Below, piece after piece: positions 48,939 through 58,087 of a DNA stretch of 64,000 bases (the first letter of the stretch is position 1; every line of letters starts with the position of its first letter). The position numbers and the translations under genes were made by a program. Source of the stretch: an uncultured Lachnospiraceae bacterium. GTDB taxonomy: Bacteria; Bacillota; Clostridia; Lachnospirales; Lachnospiraceae. The DNA is taken from the NCBI GenBank assembly GCA_910587635.1, contig CAJUNB010000031.1:1-64000 (forward strand). The letters are read 5' to 3'. The notes beneath the pieces are model-generated. The model searched no databases and had not been told where the DNA came from. It saw nothing but the letters and a program-made list of their open reading frames with translations.

Positions 48939-50390
48939 TCACATGATCTCTATGGTCCCCACCGGATAACCCATGAGCTCTGCCATCTGTTCATTTGCCA
49001 GAACAATATATTTTCCGGAGTCTATATCCTTTATGAGAAAATAGACTGTATACCTCGTCCTGGAAAGGTCTTTCACCGGAATATCCAGGTGCAGCGCCAA
49101 CGGCACATCCGCTTCCGCTCCCCCTGCCAATGCAGACAGGTTACCCAGCACATCATAGGTAAACAGCTCGTTCTTTTCTTCACTGTATAAAAGAAGCTTA
49201 CTCTCCGTATCTTTGTAAATCGGTCCGAATCCTGCGTTTTTCAACGTAATATCCACCGATACGTTCCTTCCGGAATCGTCAGGATCCAGCAACACATTGT
49301 CAATATACAGCCGGTAGCCAAGCCGCCGTTCGATATAGGAATATCCGTCCATGCCGGAAAAACAGCCCTCTTCTGTGACAGTTTCTTTCGCCCATTTGGC
49401 AAACACTTCTTTATCATAGTCCTCGTTCAGATACGTAATATGCATCCGGGACAAATCTCGCACTGCGTTCGAAAAATCGTTATAGGGATTATTACGAATC
49501 ACTTCTCCACCATTGGGTACCAGGCGGCACAGATTGTCCTGAAAGGCCAGTTCATCCTGACGCAGCCATCCGGTAAACGGCCCTATTTCCGGCAGGTCTT
49601 TCGTCCCATAAGTACCGTAATCGGTCTCGTTGCCAAGGATGCCGTCATTGAACAGGCCCAGGCGCATTCCCAGGCTGCTGCCGGCCAGCGTCTGCGGCGC
49701 GGGAGAAACAATCCCTGTAATATTACGCCACTGTGACGGCGTGCGGACAGACAGATACGTGGATGTTTCCGTCACCTGTTCCAGTTGAAGGGTCAGGCTC
49801 TGCAGCTCTTCCGGGGAGACATATTTCGTGCCGTTCATCTCTCCCCAATTACCGATAAAGAGACCCTGCACGGCAAAAATCTGCCTGCTGTGTCCCCGCA
49901 GTACAGACTCCAGCTGTTTCATATGATTCAAAATAATATCCAGACTCTCGGGCTCATAGGTCTCGTTCTCTCCATCCCAGTCATACAGGAAACGGACAAT
50001 GAGCTGTTTATCGATGGTCTCCAGAGCCCGGAACAGTGCTTCGATATTGGCAAGCCCTTTATCCGAAATCTCTCCTTCCCGGTAGTTCTGGAGATTGATC
50101 TCCACCAGGGTCAGGGACGTCCCTGCATCCTCCCTGTATTTCTTTGCCACGTCCTGCATATAGTCCGTTTCTCCGTCTGTAATCCAGAACTTATAAATAT
50201 AGTAAAATCCCCTGTTGGGATTTTGTATTTTCCGGGAAGACTGCGTAAACGAATAACTCTCCGCCTCCACCTTCCAGTTGAAACTGCAGAACAGGAAAAC
50301 ACAGGCAATCATCACGCAGATCGCCATCCCGTAACATACAATCAGTTTCACAACAGAATGATAAAATTTTGGTTTTTGTCCTCTTCTCAT
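48939..50390 (-). CDS. Membrane-anchored DUF4874/DUF4832 protein
   Basis: A 483-residue protein with one N-terminal membrane segment (about 14-35) and an extracellular part. It matches my knowledge of DUF4874 (N-terminal, TIM-barrel-like) followed by DUF4832. Conspicuous motifs: NPNRGFYYIY, LIVRFLYDW, AVQGLFIGNWGEMNGTKY, YLSVRTPSQWR, LGLFNDGILGNETDYGTYG, LVPNGGEV and MHITYLN. The Glu in GNWGEM is a candidate catalytic acid of a glycoside-hydrolase-like site; that is inference. A paralogue without the anchor is encoded at 52894-54195. One base separates this gene from the preceding membrane-protein gene. Confidence 0.82.
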   Translation of the reverse strand: MRRGQKPKFYHSVVKLIVCYGMAICVMIACVFLFCSFNWKVEAESYSFTQSSRKIQNPNRGFYYIYKFWITDGETDYMQDVAKKYREDAGTSLTLVEINLQNYREGEISDKGLANIEALFRALETIDKQLIVRFLYDWDGENETYEPESLDIILNHMKQLESVLRGHSRQIFAVQGLFIGNWGEMNGTKYVSPEELQSLTLQLEQVTETSTYLSVRTPSQWRNITGIVSPAPQTLAGSSLGMRLGLFNDGILGNETDYGTYGTKDLPEIGPFTGWLRQDELAFQDNLCRLVPNGGEVIRNNPYNDFSNAVRDLSRMHITYLNEDYDKEVFAKWAKETVTEEGCFSGMDGYSYIERRLGYRLYIDNVLLDPDDSGRNVSVDITLKNAGFGPIYKDTESKLLLYSEEKNELFTYDVLGNLSALAGGAEADVPLALHLDIPVKDLSRTRYTVYFLIKDIDSGKYIVLANEQMAELMGYPVGTIEIM

Positions 50391-50391
50391 A

Positions 50392-52803
50392 TCAACCTAT
50401 CCCCAAATCATATGGTGCGTTTGGCTCCTGTCTGAAATAATAGCAGATAAAATCTTCGTCTTCATAATAAACATTCAATTCAAACGGATACAGCTGGGAG
50501 AAACGCTGGCACCAATCGTATGCTTTAGATTCCAGTATGATACGATTTCGATGATTTATGTAGGCCTGATACATCTGGGCAAAACTCCTGGTCTCTTCCT
50601 GCGCCATCTCCTCAGAAATTTCCGCGGAGATCACCTCTGGACATTGACTGAATCTGACTCCACGGAAACACTCCTGATATTTATCCGATGCCAGCCAGGA
50701 CGGCCCCTGGAAGAAATGGTTCTGAGGGCACTCTATGGGTTTTTTCTCGATATAGAAAAATACATATTCCGTAGGCAGAATATAATTTGTTCCCTGAGAT
50801 TCCTGGACAAAGGTCCACAGCTCCTCATGGCGTCCATATTCGATGATCTGATACAGCTCCTCTGTAGGTGACACGATCGTATACTGGTGCCGTGGCAGTG
50901 TTTCGATGATGGAGTTTGTTACCATCGCCGTAGCACTATACCGCGTCAGATTGTGATATAAATACCCATGATAATAGTCGAGCATATACACAAGCACACA
51001 AACGCCTCCCACACAGACAAGGGAAAGACCCTGCAGTATCCAGTCCTTGCACAGAAGGGCAAGCAAAGAAAACATCATATCCACCGGTATCGCCAACACC
51101 ATCAATATGAGCATCTGCTCACTGGAACAGATGCGGAGCCCATCGATCAGCTGGGGGAGTCCCAGATAGCCTGATGTATACACTACCATATAGAGCACAG
51201 AGGCCAGGATGACCGCCGGATACCCATTGAAACAACTTACATTGATTTTCCCTTTGAAAGGAATGCTCAGCACAAGGGCAAAGAACCAGTACAGAAGCCA
51301 GAGAGCAAAGGCTAGCCCCGTCAGACGGACAATCCACTGAGCCCGCTCCGTCCCATAGAGGGCATTGTAGCCGCCCCAGAAGACCCTCGGAAATCTCTGC
51401 CTGAAGATAGCCGCTGCCTTTTGCCCCATGTCCTGCAGCTTTTCCCAGGAAGTCCTGTTATCCGGCAGATCGGAAGTGACGATATCCTCCTCCAGAGCCT
51501 CTCTGTCCTCTCTTTCCCAGACCTCTTCCATAGAAGTCTCGTTGTCCTCCAGCAGTCTCTGTTCCTGCTCCGTCTGAACCTGCTCCATCAGCTCTCCCTC
51601 ATCCGGTTCTGTCGCTTCTGATTCCTGACCGCCTTTCATAACGTTCATCGCCCATCCAATCGAGCCATGAAAAGGAATCCCGGAAGCCAGAGCCAAAGCC
51701 ATGGGAACCACCGCAATGAAAAAACCGGTGATAACCGCTGCCACCAGCGGCAGAAAATGCCCCTTTGTCAATATCCTTCTCAGGCCGGTCACGGCAAAGG
51801 CAAGACAGAGAAAGAACGCGATGATCGTCGTATAAAAATGGATAGCTATGGACGCTGTCAGCGCCATCATAAACACAAATAAATTTTCATCCCAGCAACT
51901 TCTCAGAATCTTCCCCTTCCGAACGGTTTGGGGAACAGCCTTCAGATAACGAGTCAGGAACAGGGCGCAGATAAACTGCGTATACAGGCCGAATTCCTGA
52001 GGGAGCGTCCACTGCAGCCGGGCCATGCTTACAATTTCAACAACACTGACCAAATCCATTATCAGAAACATCGTCAGTACCAGAAACGGCGTAAAACGCC
52101 AGCGGAAAATTTCCCGCATCAAGCAATAGGCGGAAAGCAAGAATGTGATAATATGAATCCCTGCCAGAAAAAGAAGCACACTGTAAACCCGAATGCCAAA
52201 CAAAGCATATATGGCATATATAAAGCAATGCATCCCTTCTGGATACACCTTACCCGAAAACGCCTGTCCCTCCACAAGGCCATAGACCCATTCATGATGG
52301 GGATACATGTCACTCGCCCCATAAGTAGGATCCTGAAACACCCCATAGGAAAAATATATCATACCATAGACAAGCAGACAGCAAAGGAGCACATATTCCC
52401 AGAAATGATTCTTTACAATGCTCCAAAGGCGGAAAAACTGCTTCCCGGCCCACTCTTTTAGATTGCCCAGCAGAAAAGTTTTCACGCCGTAGACGCCCGT
52501 GGCGACCCGGTATAACTGCTCGATCTTTTTATGGTTGATGTGAAATCTTTTACAAACAACTGCAATAAATGTACCATAAAACAGCAATATCACCACCCAC
52601 CTGTTCAGGATATGCAACAGGCCGAGACAAAGTACCACTGTATTCACAATGACCGGCTGTATCGCCACACAGAAGCCGAACCGGTACACTTTTGATTTAT
52701 TCTGCAAATGTTTATAAAAAACGACAGAAGGCCACAGGAACATCAGAAACAGATATCCCAGAAACACCTTCCCATATTCCATTCCCCAGTATAACGTAAT
52801 CAC
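50392..52803 (-). CDS. Large polytopic membrane protein of the glycan operon
   Basis: An 803-residue protein with about 12-14 hydrophobic segments and a soluble C-terminal domain (about 635-803). Its layout recalls membrane glycosyltransferases of the GT-C or O-antigen-ligase type. The extracytoplasmic-looking segment YGVFQDPTYGASDMYPHHEW (residues about 153-172) has the acidic and His residues such enzymes use, but I do not recognise the family. Residues about 395-450 form a very acidic insert between membrane segments. I chose the GTG at 52803, which has GGAGG seven bases upstream. It lies between the two DUF4832 genes, which implies a shared job. Confidence 0.7.
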   Translation of the reverse strand: MITLYWGMEYGKVFLGYLFLMFLWPSVVFYKHLQNKSKVYRFGFCVAIQPVIVNTVVLCLGLLHILNRWVVILLFYGTFIAVVCKRFHINHKKIEQLYRVATGVYGVKTFLLGNLKEWAGKQFFRLWSIVKNHFWEYVLLCCLLVYGMIYFSYGVFQDPTYGASDMYPHHEWVYGLVEGQAFSGKVYPEGMHCFIYAIYALFGIRVYSVLLFLAGIHIITFLLSAYCLMREIFRWRFTPFLVLTMFLIMDLVSVVEIVSMARLQWTLPQEFGLYTQFICALFLTRYLKAVPQTVRKGKILRSCWDENLFVFMMALTASIAIHFYTTIIAFFLCLAFAVTGLRRILTKGHFLPLVAAVITGFFIAVVPMALALASGIPFHGSIGWAMNVMKGGQESEATEPDEGELMEQVQTEQEQRLLEDNETSMEEVWEREDREALEEDIVTSDLPDNRTSWEKLQDMGQKAAAIFRQRFPRVFWGGYNALYGTERAQWIVRLTGLAFALWLLYWFFALVLSIPFKGKINVSCFNGYPAVILASVLYMVVYTSGYLGLPQLIDGLRICSSEQMLILMVLAIPVDMMFSLLALLCKDWILQGLSLVCVGGVCVLVYMLDYYHGYLYHNLTRYSATAMVTNSIIETLPRHQYTIVSPTEELYQIIEYGRHEELWTFVQESQGTNYILPTEYVFFYIEKKPIECPQNHFFQGPSWLASDKYQECFRGVRFSQCPEVISAEISEEMAQEETRSFAQMYQAYINHRNRIILESKAYDWCQRFSQLYPFELNVYYEDEDFICYYFRQEPNAPYDLGIG

Positions 52804-52893
52804 TTTGCCGCCTCCGCTTTGCAAAGTCTCTGTTTTAATTCAAACAGGAAATGATCCTCCAATTCTCTTTCCTCCCTATCTCATACGATCCGG

Positions 52894-54195
52894 TCAAATC
52901 CAGTCCAATCGTCCCAGTGGCACTCTTTTTTCATTCCCTTGATTTGCAAACCGGATCGTCCGTCCGTCTCTTTTCCGTTTCAGTTCCAGATACAGCATAT
53001 ATCTGTCCACCCCGGACTCTTTTCGGGGCACAGCAGCGTCTATGATCGTCTGCTTTCCACATTCCCATTGGCCCGGATCCGTATCAACTCTCACGCTGCT
53101 GCTGCGTCCCTCTCCGTCTTCCGCTGTCAGCAGACAGTCTGTCTCCTCACAGATTCCTGCAAAACCACAGTTTTCCACAGTAATCCTTATCCTGTCTCCC
53201 CGTAACAGTTTTACATCCCGAATCACAAAACGGTAGCCCAGATGTCTTCCAATATATTCATAGCCGCTGACTCCCTTCCAGCATCCCCGTTCTTTTACCG
53301 TTTCCGCTTTCCAGTGCACCAACTGTTTTTCCTCATAGGTACTGTTCAAATAAGTCACATGCATTTTCCGCATCTGCTCCGCCGCCTGTCTGTAGCCCGT
53401 GGGCTGCTCTCCTGAAAGGGCCTCCCCGCCATTCGGTACAGATGCAAGCATACGGGACTGCCAGTCCAGCTCCTCTTCCCGATGCCATCTCTCCTTTTCT
53501 CCCACATCCTGCCTCGCTGCCATACCGTACGTTCCAAGATCCGTAGGAGAGCCAAACATGCCGTCGTTAAAAAGAGCCAGTCTCCCAGTCAATGCCGGAT
53601 CTATCCCACGGCAGCTGACAATCTTTCTCCACTGGGCAGGTGTACGCACCGCCAGATAACAGCTTCCTTCCGTTGCCCGATACATTGTATCTGCCAGTTC
53701 CGTGAGATAACGCTCTGTCAGAAATTTGGAACTGTGCATCTCTCCCCAGCTCCCTATCAAAAGTCCCTGCACCACCAAAATATGATCAGCATACCTGCAT
53801 ATGACACTCCCCAGCTGTTCCATATGTCTTTTGATCAGAGATACCGTGGAAGGCTCCCGTTCCATGCCCCGTCCCTCTGTGTCATAGGCAAACCGCAGGA
53901 TAAGCTGCTTTTTCTGACAGGAAAAATATTTCAGGATACAACCGATGTACGAAAGAGCTCCTTCTGACAGTTCGCTGCACTGAAACGCACCGATATCGAT
54001 CAGCACTAACGCCAGACTCTCTTCCTCGTAGAGAAACGGCGGACTCTCCCCCTCCTCTGGAAACTGTTCAGAAGATGACCTGACTGCAAAAGAGTATACA
54101 TGGTACCAGCCACAGCCCGGATTATGCAAAAATACATTGGTTTCTTCCGCCACGGTCTTATGGAATTTTATTCTATTCCCACGTCCTGTCCACAT
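52894..54195 (-). CDS. DUF4832/DUF4874 protein without membrane anchor
   Basis: A 433-residue paralogue of the protein at 48939-50390. Shared motifs in order: NPGCGWYHVYSF, LILRFAYDTEG, VVQGLLIGSWGEMHSSKF, YLAVRTPAQWR, LALFNDGMFGSPTDLGTYG, SVPNGGEAL and MHVTYLNSTYEEK. It lacks an obvious signal peptide or membrane segment, so its compartment differs from that of its partner unless a start further upstream is used. The ATG at 54195 lies 22 bases inside the end of the GT2 gene, with AGGACTGAAG upstream. Function unknown. Confidence 0.8.
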   Translation of the reverse strand: MWTGRGNRIKFHKTVAEETNVFLHNPGCGWYHVYSFAVRSSSEQFPEEGESPPFLYEEESLALVLIDIGAFQCSELSEGALSYIGCILKYFSCQKKQLILRFAYDTEGRGMEREPSTVSLIKRHMEQLGSVICRYADHILVVQGLLIGSWGEMHSSKFLTERYLTELADTMYRATEGSCYLAVRTPAQWRKIVSCRGIDPALTGRLALFNDGMFGSPTDLGTYGMAARQDVGEKERWHREEELDWQSRMLASVPNGGEALSGEQPTGYRQAAEQMRKMHVTYLNSTYEEKQLVHWKAETVKERGCWKGVSGYEYIGRHLGYRFVIRDVKLLRGDRIRITVENCGFAGICEETDCLLTAEDGEGRSSSVRVDTDPGQWECGKQTIIDAAVPRKESGVDRYMLYLELKRKRDGRTIRFANQGNEKRVPLGRLDWI

Positions 54196-54958
54196 TCTTC
54201 AGTCCTGCCCCTGCATCCATCTTCAATATCTTTATTCGAAATACAACAATCCAAACACTCAAAAACATCCGAAGCATATACCAGACGGGCTTCAGCCCGG
54301 AATGCATACTCTTCCCGTCTGTTCTTGCATGCATGACAGCGGGTATCTCCGCCACCTGAAACTGCAGCAGGAGCATCTGGGTGATCATATTGGCATCCGG
54401 GTATCTCTCATCAAACTGGCTGTACCGGGAATAATAGAGAAACGCCCGGCGGCTCAGTCCCTGTAGTCCTGTCGTGGGGTCCGCAATTCTTCTCCCCGTA
54501 TAGATGCGAATCATAATTCGAAACATTTTATAGGCCAGATTTTTCAAAGAAGAGACCGGAAAGTCCGAACTGCCTTCCATAAAGCGGGAGGCCAATACAA
54601 TATCGGGGTATTTTCCGCTTTCATCTTTTTCTTTCAGTCTCTTATAAATACCGGGAATATTACAGACATCGTGTTGTCCGTCTGCATCCATCTGAATGAC
54701 ATACCGGTATCCTCTGCGTACCGCATATTTATATCCAAGCTGCAGACCGCTGCCATAACCAAGACTGTATACATGAGTGGCAAGCATATGATGCCTCGCC
54801 TTGACAATCTCCCCGGTCATATCTGTGGAAGCATCATTCATCACAAGTACATCTGCTATCGATGTGATCTCCGGCTTTTCCAGCTGATCCAGCACTTTCG
54901 GAATATTCTTTTCTTCATTATAAGCTGGTATGATGATCAGCAGCTCTTTTCTGTCCAT
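54173..54958 (-). CDS. GT2 glycosyltransferase, dolichyl-phosphate-mannose-synthase type
   Basis: A 261-residue GT-A enzyme: LLIIIPAYNEEKNIPKVLDQL, VLVMNDASTDMTGEIVK, YVIQMDADGQHDVCNIPGI (DxD) and RIADPTTGLQGLSRRAFL. This subgroup often moves a sugar to undecaprenyl phosphate for use outside by a GT-C enzyme, which would suit the neighbouring polytopic protein. The ATG at 54958 has GGAGG. Coupled to the GT4 gene upstream (14-base gap) and the DUF4832 gene downstream (overlap). Confidence 0.88.
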   Translation of the reverse strand: MDRKELLIIIPAYNEEKNIPKVLDQLEKPEITSIADVLVMNDASTDMTGEIVKARHHMLATHVYSLGYGSGLQLGYKYAVRRGYRYVIQMDADGQHDVCNIPGIYKRLKEKDESGKYPDIVLASRFMEGSSDFPVSSLKNLAYKMFRIMIRIYTGRRIADPTTGLQGLSRRAFLYYSRYSQFDERYPDANMITQMLLLQFQVAEIPAVMHARTDGKSMHSGLKPVWYMLRMFLSVWIVVFRIKILKMDAGAGLKNVDRTWE

Positions 54959-54972
54959 TGCTTCCTCCACAT

Positions 54973-56169
54973 CTACATCCCAAGTAACACCTGCAGATTT
55001 TCCATCTGGTGTATTTTTTTCTTCTTTGCCGCCCTGCCAAGTGCTTTCCTTTTTTCTTCGTCTTTCAGCAAGGTCTCAATCCTCTCCGCAATGGCACAGG
55101 GTGTCAGCTCACAGAGCATACCGTCACTTCCGTCTGTTATCTGTTCCCGGTTGCCGTTACAGTCCGAAGCAATGACGGCACATCCCAGTGTCTGTGCTTC
55201 CTGTATGGCAATACTCTTCCCCTCAAATCTGGTGGCATGGACATACAGATCAGTCTGTAAATAATAGGGATGTGGATTTGTCACTGCCCCCAGCAGTAAA
55301 AAATCTTCCTGGAGGCCAAGAGCTGCGATTTTCTTTTCCAATGCTTTGCGTTCCTCTCCCTCCCCCAGTACATACCAGCGGGCATGATACCCTGCATCCT
55401 TCAGTATTTTCATCGCTTCCACTGCAATGTCATAGGCCTTCTGATAAGTCAGCCTTCCCACTGTCAGAATCCTTCTGCCCTTAAAATCATCCGAAAAACC
55501 GCCCTGCTCCATTGCCTGACTGCGGATGGTCTCCTGATTGATAAAATTGTGAAAGACACCGACTTTCGAAGCATATTCAGGATAAAACGATTGAAAATGC
55601 CCTTTTACCTCATCTGAGACCGCAAAAATGTTATCAAACTGCTTCCAGCAGCCCTGATCCATCTCCTTTGTATATCCTGCACTCTCATAGTCAATATGTA
55701 TAAACGCTGCTTTTCTGGCCGCTTTCACATGCTCCGCCACATAATAGGCCGCCCCTCCTTCCAGCCAGGCCACTGCCAGATCAAATGTCTCATCAAAGCG
55801 CTGTGCACCGTCTGAAACAATCCTCCAGAGAAGCTTATCTGTCTGTAGTTTTCCTCTTTTTTGCATGGCCAGAAATGTCTGCCATAGATAACCTGCTTTT
55901 TTCAGGAGATTCCCATTGCGGAAAAATGCAAATATTACAGTTTTTATAAGCTTTCTCCGACCTTCCTTTGACAGAACCGACTGATCGCAAAACTGTGTAT
56001 TCAAAAGCCGGACTCCGCCAGGCAACTGACTGATCATTTCTCCCTGTCCCATTATCACATAGAGGGAAATATCCCAGCCGGGACCGTTCAGTTTTTTCAG
56101 CAGTTCAATCAGCGCTGTCTCCGCTCCCGCCCGTCCCATCGTATTGATAACGAACAGTATCTTTTTCAT
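54973..56169 (-). CDS. GT4 family glycosyltransferase
   Basis: A 398-residue GT-B fold retaining transferase. N-terminal loop NTMGRAGAETALIELLKKL; C-terminal domain with RILTVGRLTYQKAYDIAVEAM, GEGEERKALEKKI and HATRFEGKSIAIQEAQTLGCAVIASDCNGNREQI, which carries the nucleotide-sugar Glu residues. The gene overlaps the DUF2304 gene by 65 bases if the ATG at 56169 is used; an ATG six codons earlier is possible. Confidence 0.9.
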   Translation of the reverse strand: MKKILFVINTMGRAGAETALIELLKKLNGPGWDISLYVIMGQGEMISQLPGGVRLLNTQFCDQSVLSKEGRRKLIKTVIFAFFRNGNLLKKAGYLWQTFLAMQKRGKLQTDKLLWRIVSDGAQRFDETFDLAVAWLEGGAAYYVAEHVKAARKAAFIHIDYESAGYTKEMDQGCWKQFDNIFAVSDEVKGHFQSFYPEYASKVGVFHNFINQETIRSQAMEQGGFSDDFKGRRILTVGRLTYQKAYDIAVEAMKILKDAGYHARWYVLGEGEERKALEKKIAALGLQEDFLLLGAVTNPHPYYLQTDLYVHATRFEGKSIAIQEAQTLGCAVIASDCNGNREQITDGSDGMLCELTPCAIAERIETLLKDEEKRKALGRAAKKKKIHQMENLQVLLGM

Positions 56170-56566
56170 TCCGGTTTTCCCCTCCATCTATCAGATTCAC
56201 TTTCTTTTCGATCTCTCTCAGTTCGGCCAATACCCTCTCATTCTCAAAATTGAGCAGCGATACCTGTACCGCAAGCTCCTGGCTTTTCATAATCAACTGG
56301 GAAAGCAGCAGGCTGAACTCGATCCATCCTACGATGCAGATAATCTCCATAAGAAACAGAGCCAGTATCACTTCAGTCTGCAAATATCCAAGCCAGGAAG
56401 ACAGTGCAGGGACCAGACCTGCCAGAAATAACAGACCCCCTAAAAACTCCCACACCACTGCAAGATCTACCGCCATTCTCTTGATCGTATGGAGCCAGAA
56501 AATCCCCAATATGATTAATATCCCTTCTATTACAAGACCAACTCTCACAATATCAACTATTGTCAT
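56105..56566 (-). CDS. DUF2304-like small membrane protein
   Basis: A 153-residue protein with three membrane segments (about 5-26, 34-57, 63-87) and a C-terminal helical coil (about 90-122, LIMKSQELAVQVSLLNFENERVLAELREIEKKV). The pattern fits DUF2304, small proteins found beside GT2 and GT4 genes of surface-glycan loci. Possibly it tethers a cytoplasmic transferase to the membrane. It is three bases from pelG and overlaps the GT4 gene, linking the Pel block to the downstream glycan block. Confidence 0.75.
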   Translation of the reverse strand: MTIVDIVRVGLVIEGILIILGIFWLHTIKRMAVDLAVVWEFLGGLLFLAGLVPALSSWLGYLQTEVILALFLMEIICIVGWIEFSLLLSQLIMKSQELAVQVSLLNFENERVLAELREIEKKVNLIDGGENRNEKDTVRYQYDGTGGSGDSAD

Positions 56567-56569
56567 ATT

Positions 56570-58060
56570 CTACCGTCCCTTTGCCATTTTCGCAGATGCC
56601 ATAGCATCTTCCACGCCTTCCGCCGCCTTCACATACACGACGCCTGTCGGCTCTTTTCCGTTCCCCCATTCCAATAATGTCCCCCTGCAAAATACATGTG
56701 TATCCAGATTTCTTTCCACCCAGCGCAGCCGCATATAGGCAATAGACCAGCCCGCAAAGGTCCCAAGCACAAGTCCGATTCCAAACCAGATCTCCGGCAG
56801 CCGGGTAGCAAATACACTGCCCAGGAAAGTGATTCCGCAAAAGCCAACGGATGTCATTACCGCACCTGCCAGGTCATTAAAATAATACAGAAAAAGAATT
56901 GCCGAATACATCAGAAACAATATGAAATATCCCACTGCAAGACAGGGATAGATACGCATCACCATGCCCGCAAAGCCAAACTGGGGCAGAAAGATAATAC
57001 AGAGTAAATACACTACCACCGAAATAATGAACTGAATACGCACCAGATTCATCAATTCTCCGGCCAGCTGACGGAACATTCTTTTCTTTGTATTTTCAAT
57101 GTCAGCTCCCTTTCCACCGATGACCGCTTCGGAATAGGCCTTATATTTTTCATGGAAATACATCTCCACTCTGGCAATGAAAATAACGGTGGCGGATATA
57201 TTCGTAAACATGGCAAGACAGGTGGCCATATCATAAGGCTGATTACATACAAAGCTCTTAACCACCACAATCCGCATATCCGTCGTCCAGAACACAAAGT
57301 TGTGAATATACAATCCCAGAATATAGAAAAAATTCGCCGCCACAAGCTGCCACCATTTCCCAAAGTATCGGAGTACCGGCAAATATCTACTGCTATTTTC
57401 CATAAAATAGCGCTTTACTGTCGTAAATTCCAATACGGCAATGAGAAAAAACCCCGTCATAAGGGCAAAGAGCATGCTGATCGTGATCTCCCAGCCAAAC
57501 AGAAAATGCAAAATCAGCGACAATATAAAGGCCTCTACCATGCCGATCAGAAAGTAGACCGAAATCCTCTGATAGTCCTTACAGATCGAAAGATAGATCA
57601 TGGAGTAAAAGACAAGGGCCAGAGAGATATAGGCACAGAATCCGGTAAAGACATAGAAGACTTCCACTCCCCCTATAAAATGTTCCCAAAGACAGAAAGG
57701 GATACCAAGGAGACAGCTCAATGTCATATTCATCACAAGCCCCAGGTAATAACAGGGCAGAATATCCTGATAGCGCTCCTCATAGATGACATCCTGCATA
57801 TATTTGGACAGGACCGCATTAAAAGGAGATACCGTCAGCAGGGAAAAGATAAAGGTATACAGCACAGTACAGGAAAAAAGTTCTCTGTCCAGATAGCCCA
57901 CATCATTAAAGCCCAATACATATCCCATCAGAATAATATTGCCGATTACGACAAACATCGGTGCTACTGTGACAGCTGAACTATAGGCAAAGCCCACCAA
58001 ATCCGTTGTAATTGTATTCTTTTCAAAAATACGGTTTAATTTGATACCAATGCCTGCCAT
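56570..58060 (-). CDS. pelG: Pel polysaccharide membrane transporter PelG
   Basis: A 496-residue protein with about twelve membrane segments, of the PelG (MOP-related) family, thought to move Pel polymer across the membrane together with the synthase PelF. It opens MAGIGIKLNRIFEKNTITTDLVGFAYSSAVTVAPM, which is typical, and has a KYMQDVIYEERYQDILPCYYLGL segment. Normal length. Located directly after pelF. Confidence 0.92.
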   Translation of the reverse strand: MAGIGIKLNRIFEKNTITTDLVGFAYSSAVTVAPMFVVIGNIILMGYVLGFNDVGYLDRELFSCTVLYTFIFSLLTVSPFNAVLSKYMQDVIYEERYQDILPCYYLGLVMNMTLSCLLGIPFCLWEHFIGGVEVFYVFTGFCAYISLALVFYSMIYLSICKDYQRISVYFLIGMVEAFILSLILHFLFGWEITISMLFALMTGFFLIAVLEFTTVKRYFMENSSRYLPVLRYFGKWWQLVAANFFYILGLYIHNFVFWTTDMRIVVVKSFVCNQPYDMATCLAMFTNISATVIFIARVEMYFHEKYKAYSEAVIGGKGADIENTKKRMFRQLAGELMNLVRIQFIISVVVYLLCIIFLPQFGFAGMVMRIYPCLAVGYFILFLMYSAILFLYYFNDLAGAVMTSVGFCGITFLGSVFATRLPEIWFGIGLVLGTFAGWSIAYMRLRWVERNLDTHVFCRGTLLEWGNGKEPTGVVYVKAAEGVEDAMASAKMAKGR

Positions 58061-58087
58061 ACCTTACCTCTTTTCTCTGCTTTCCGG

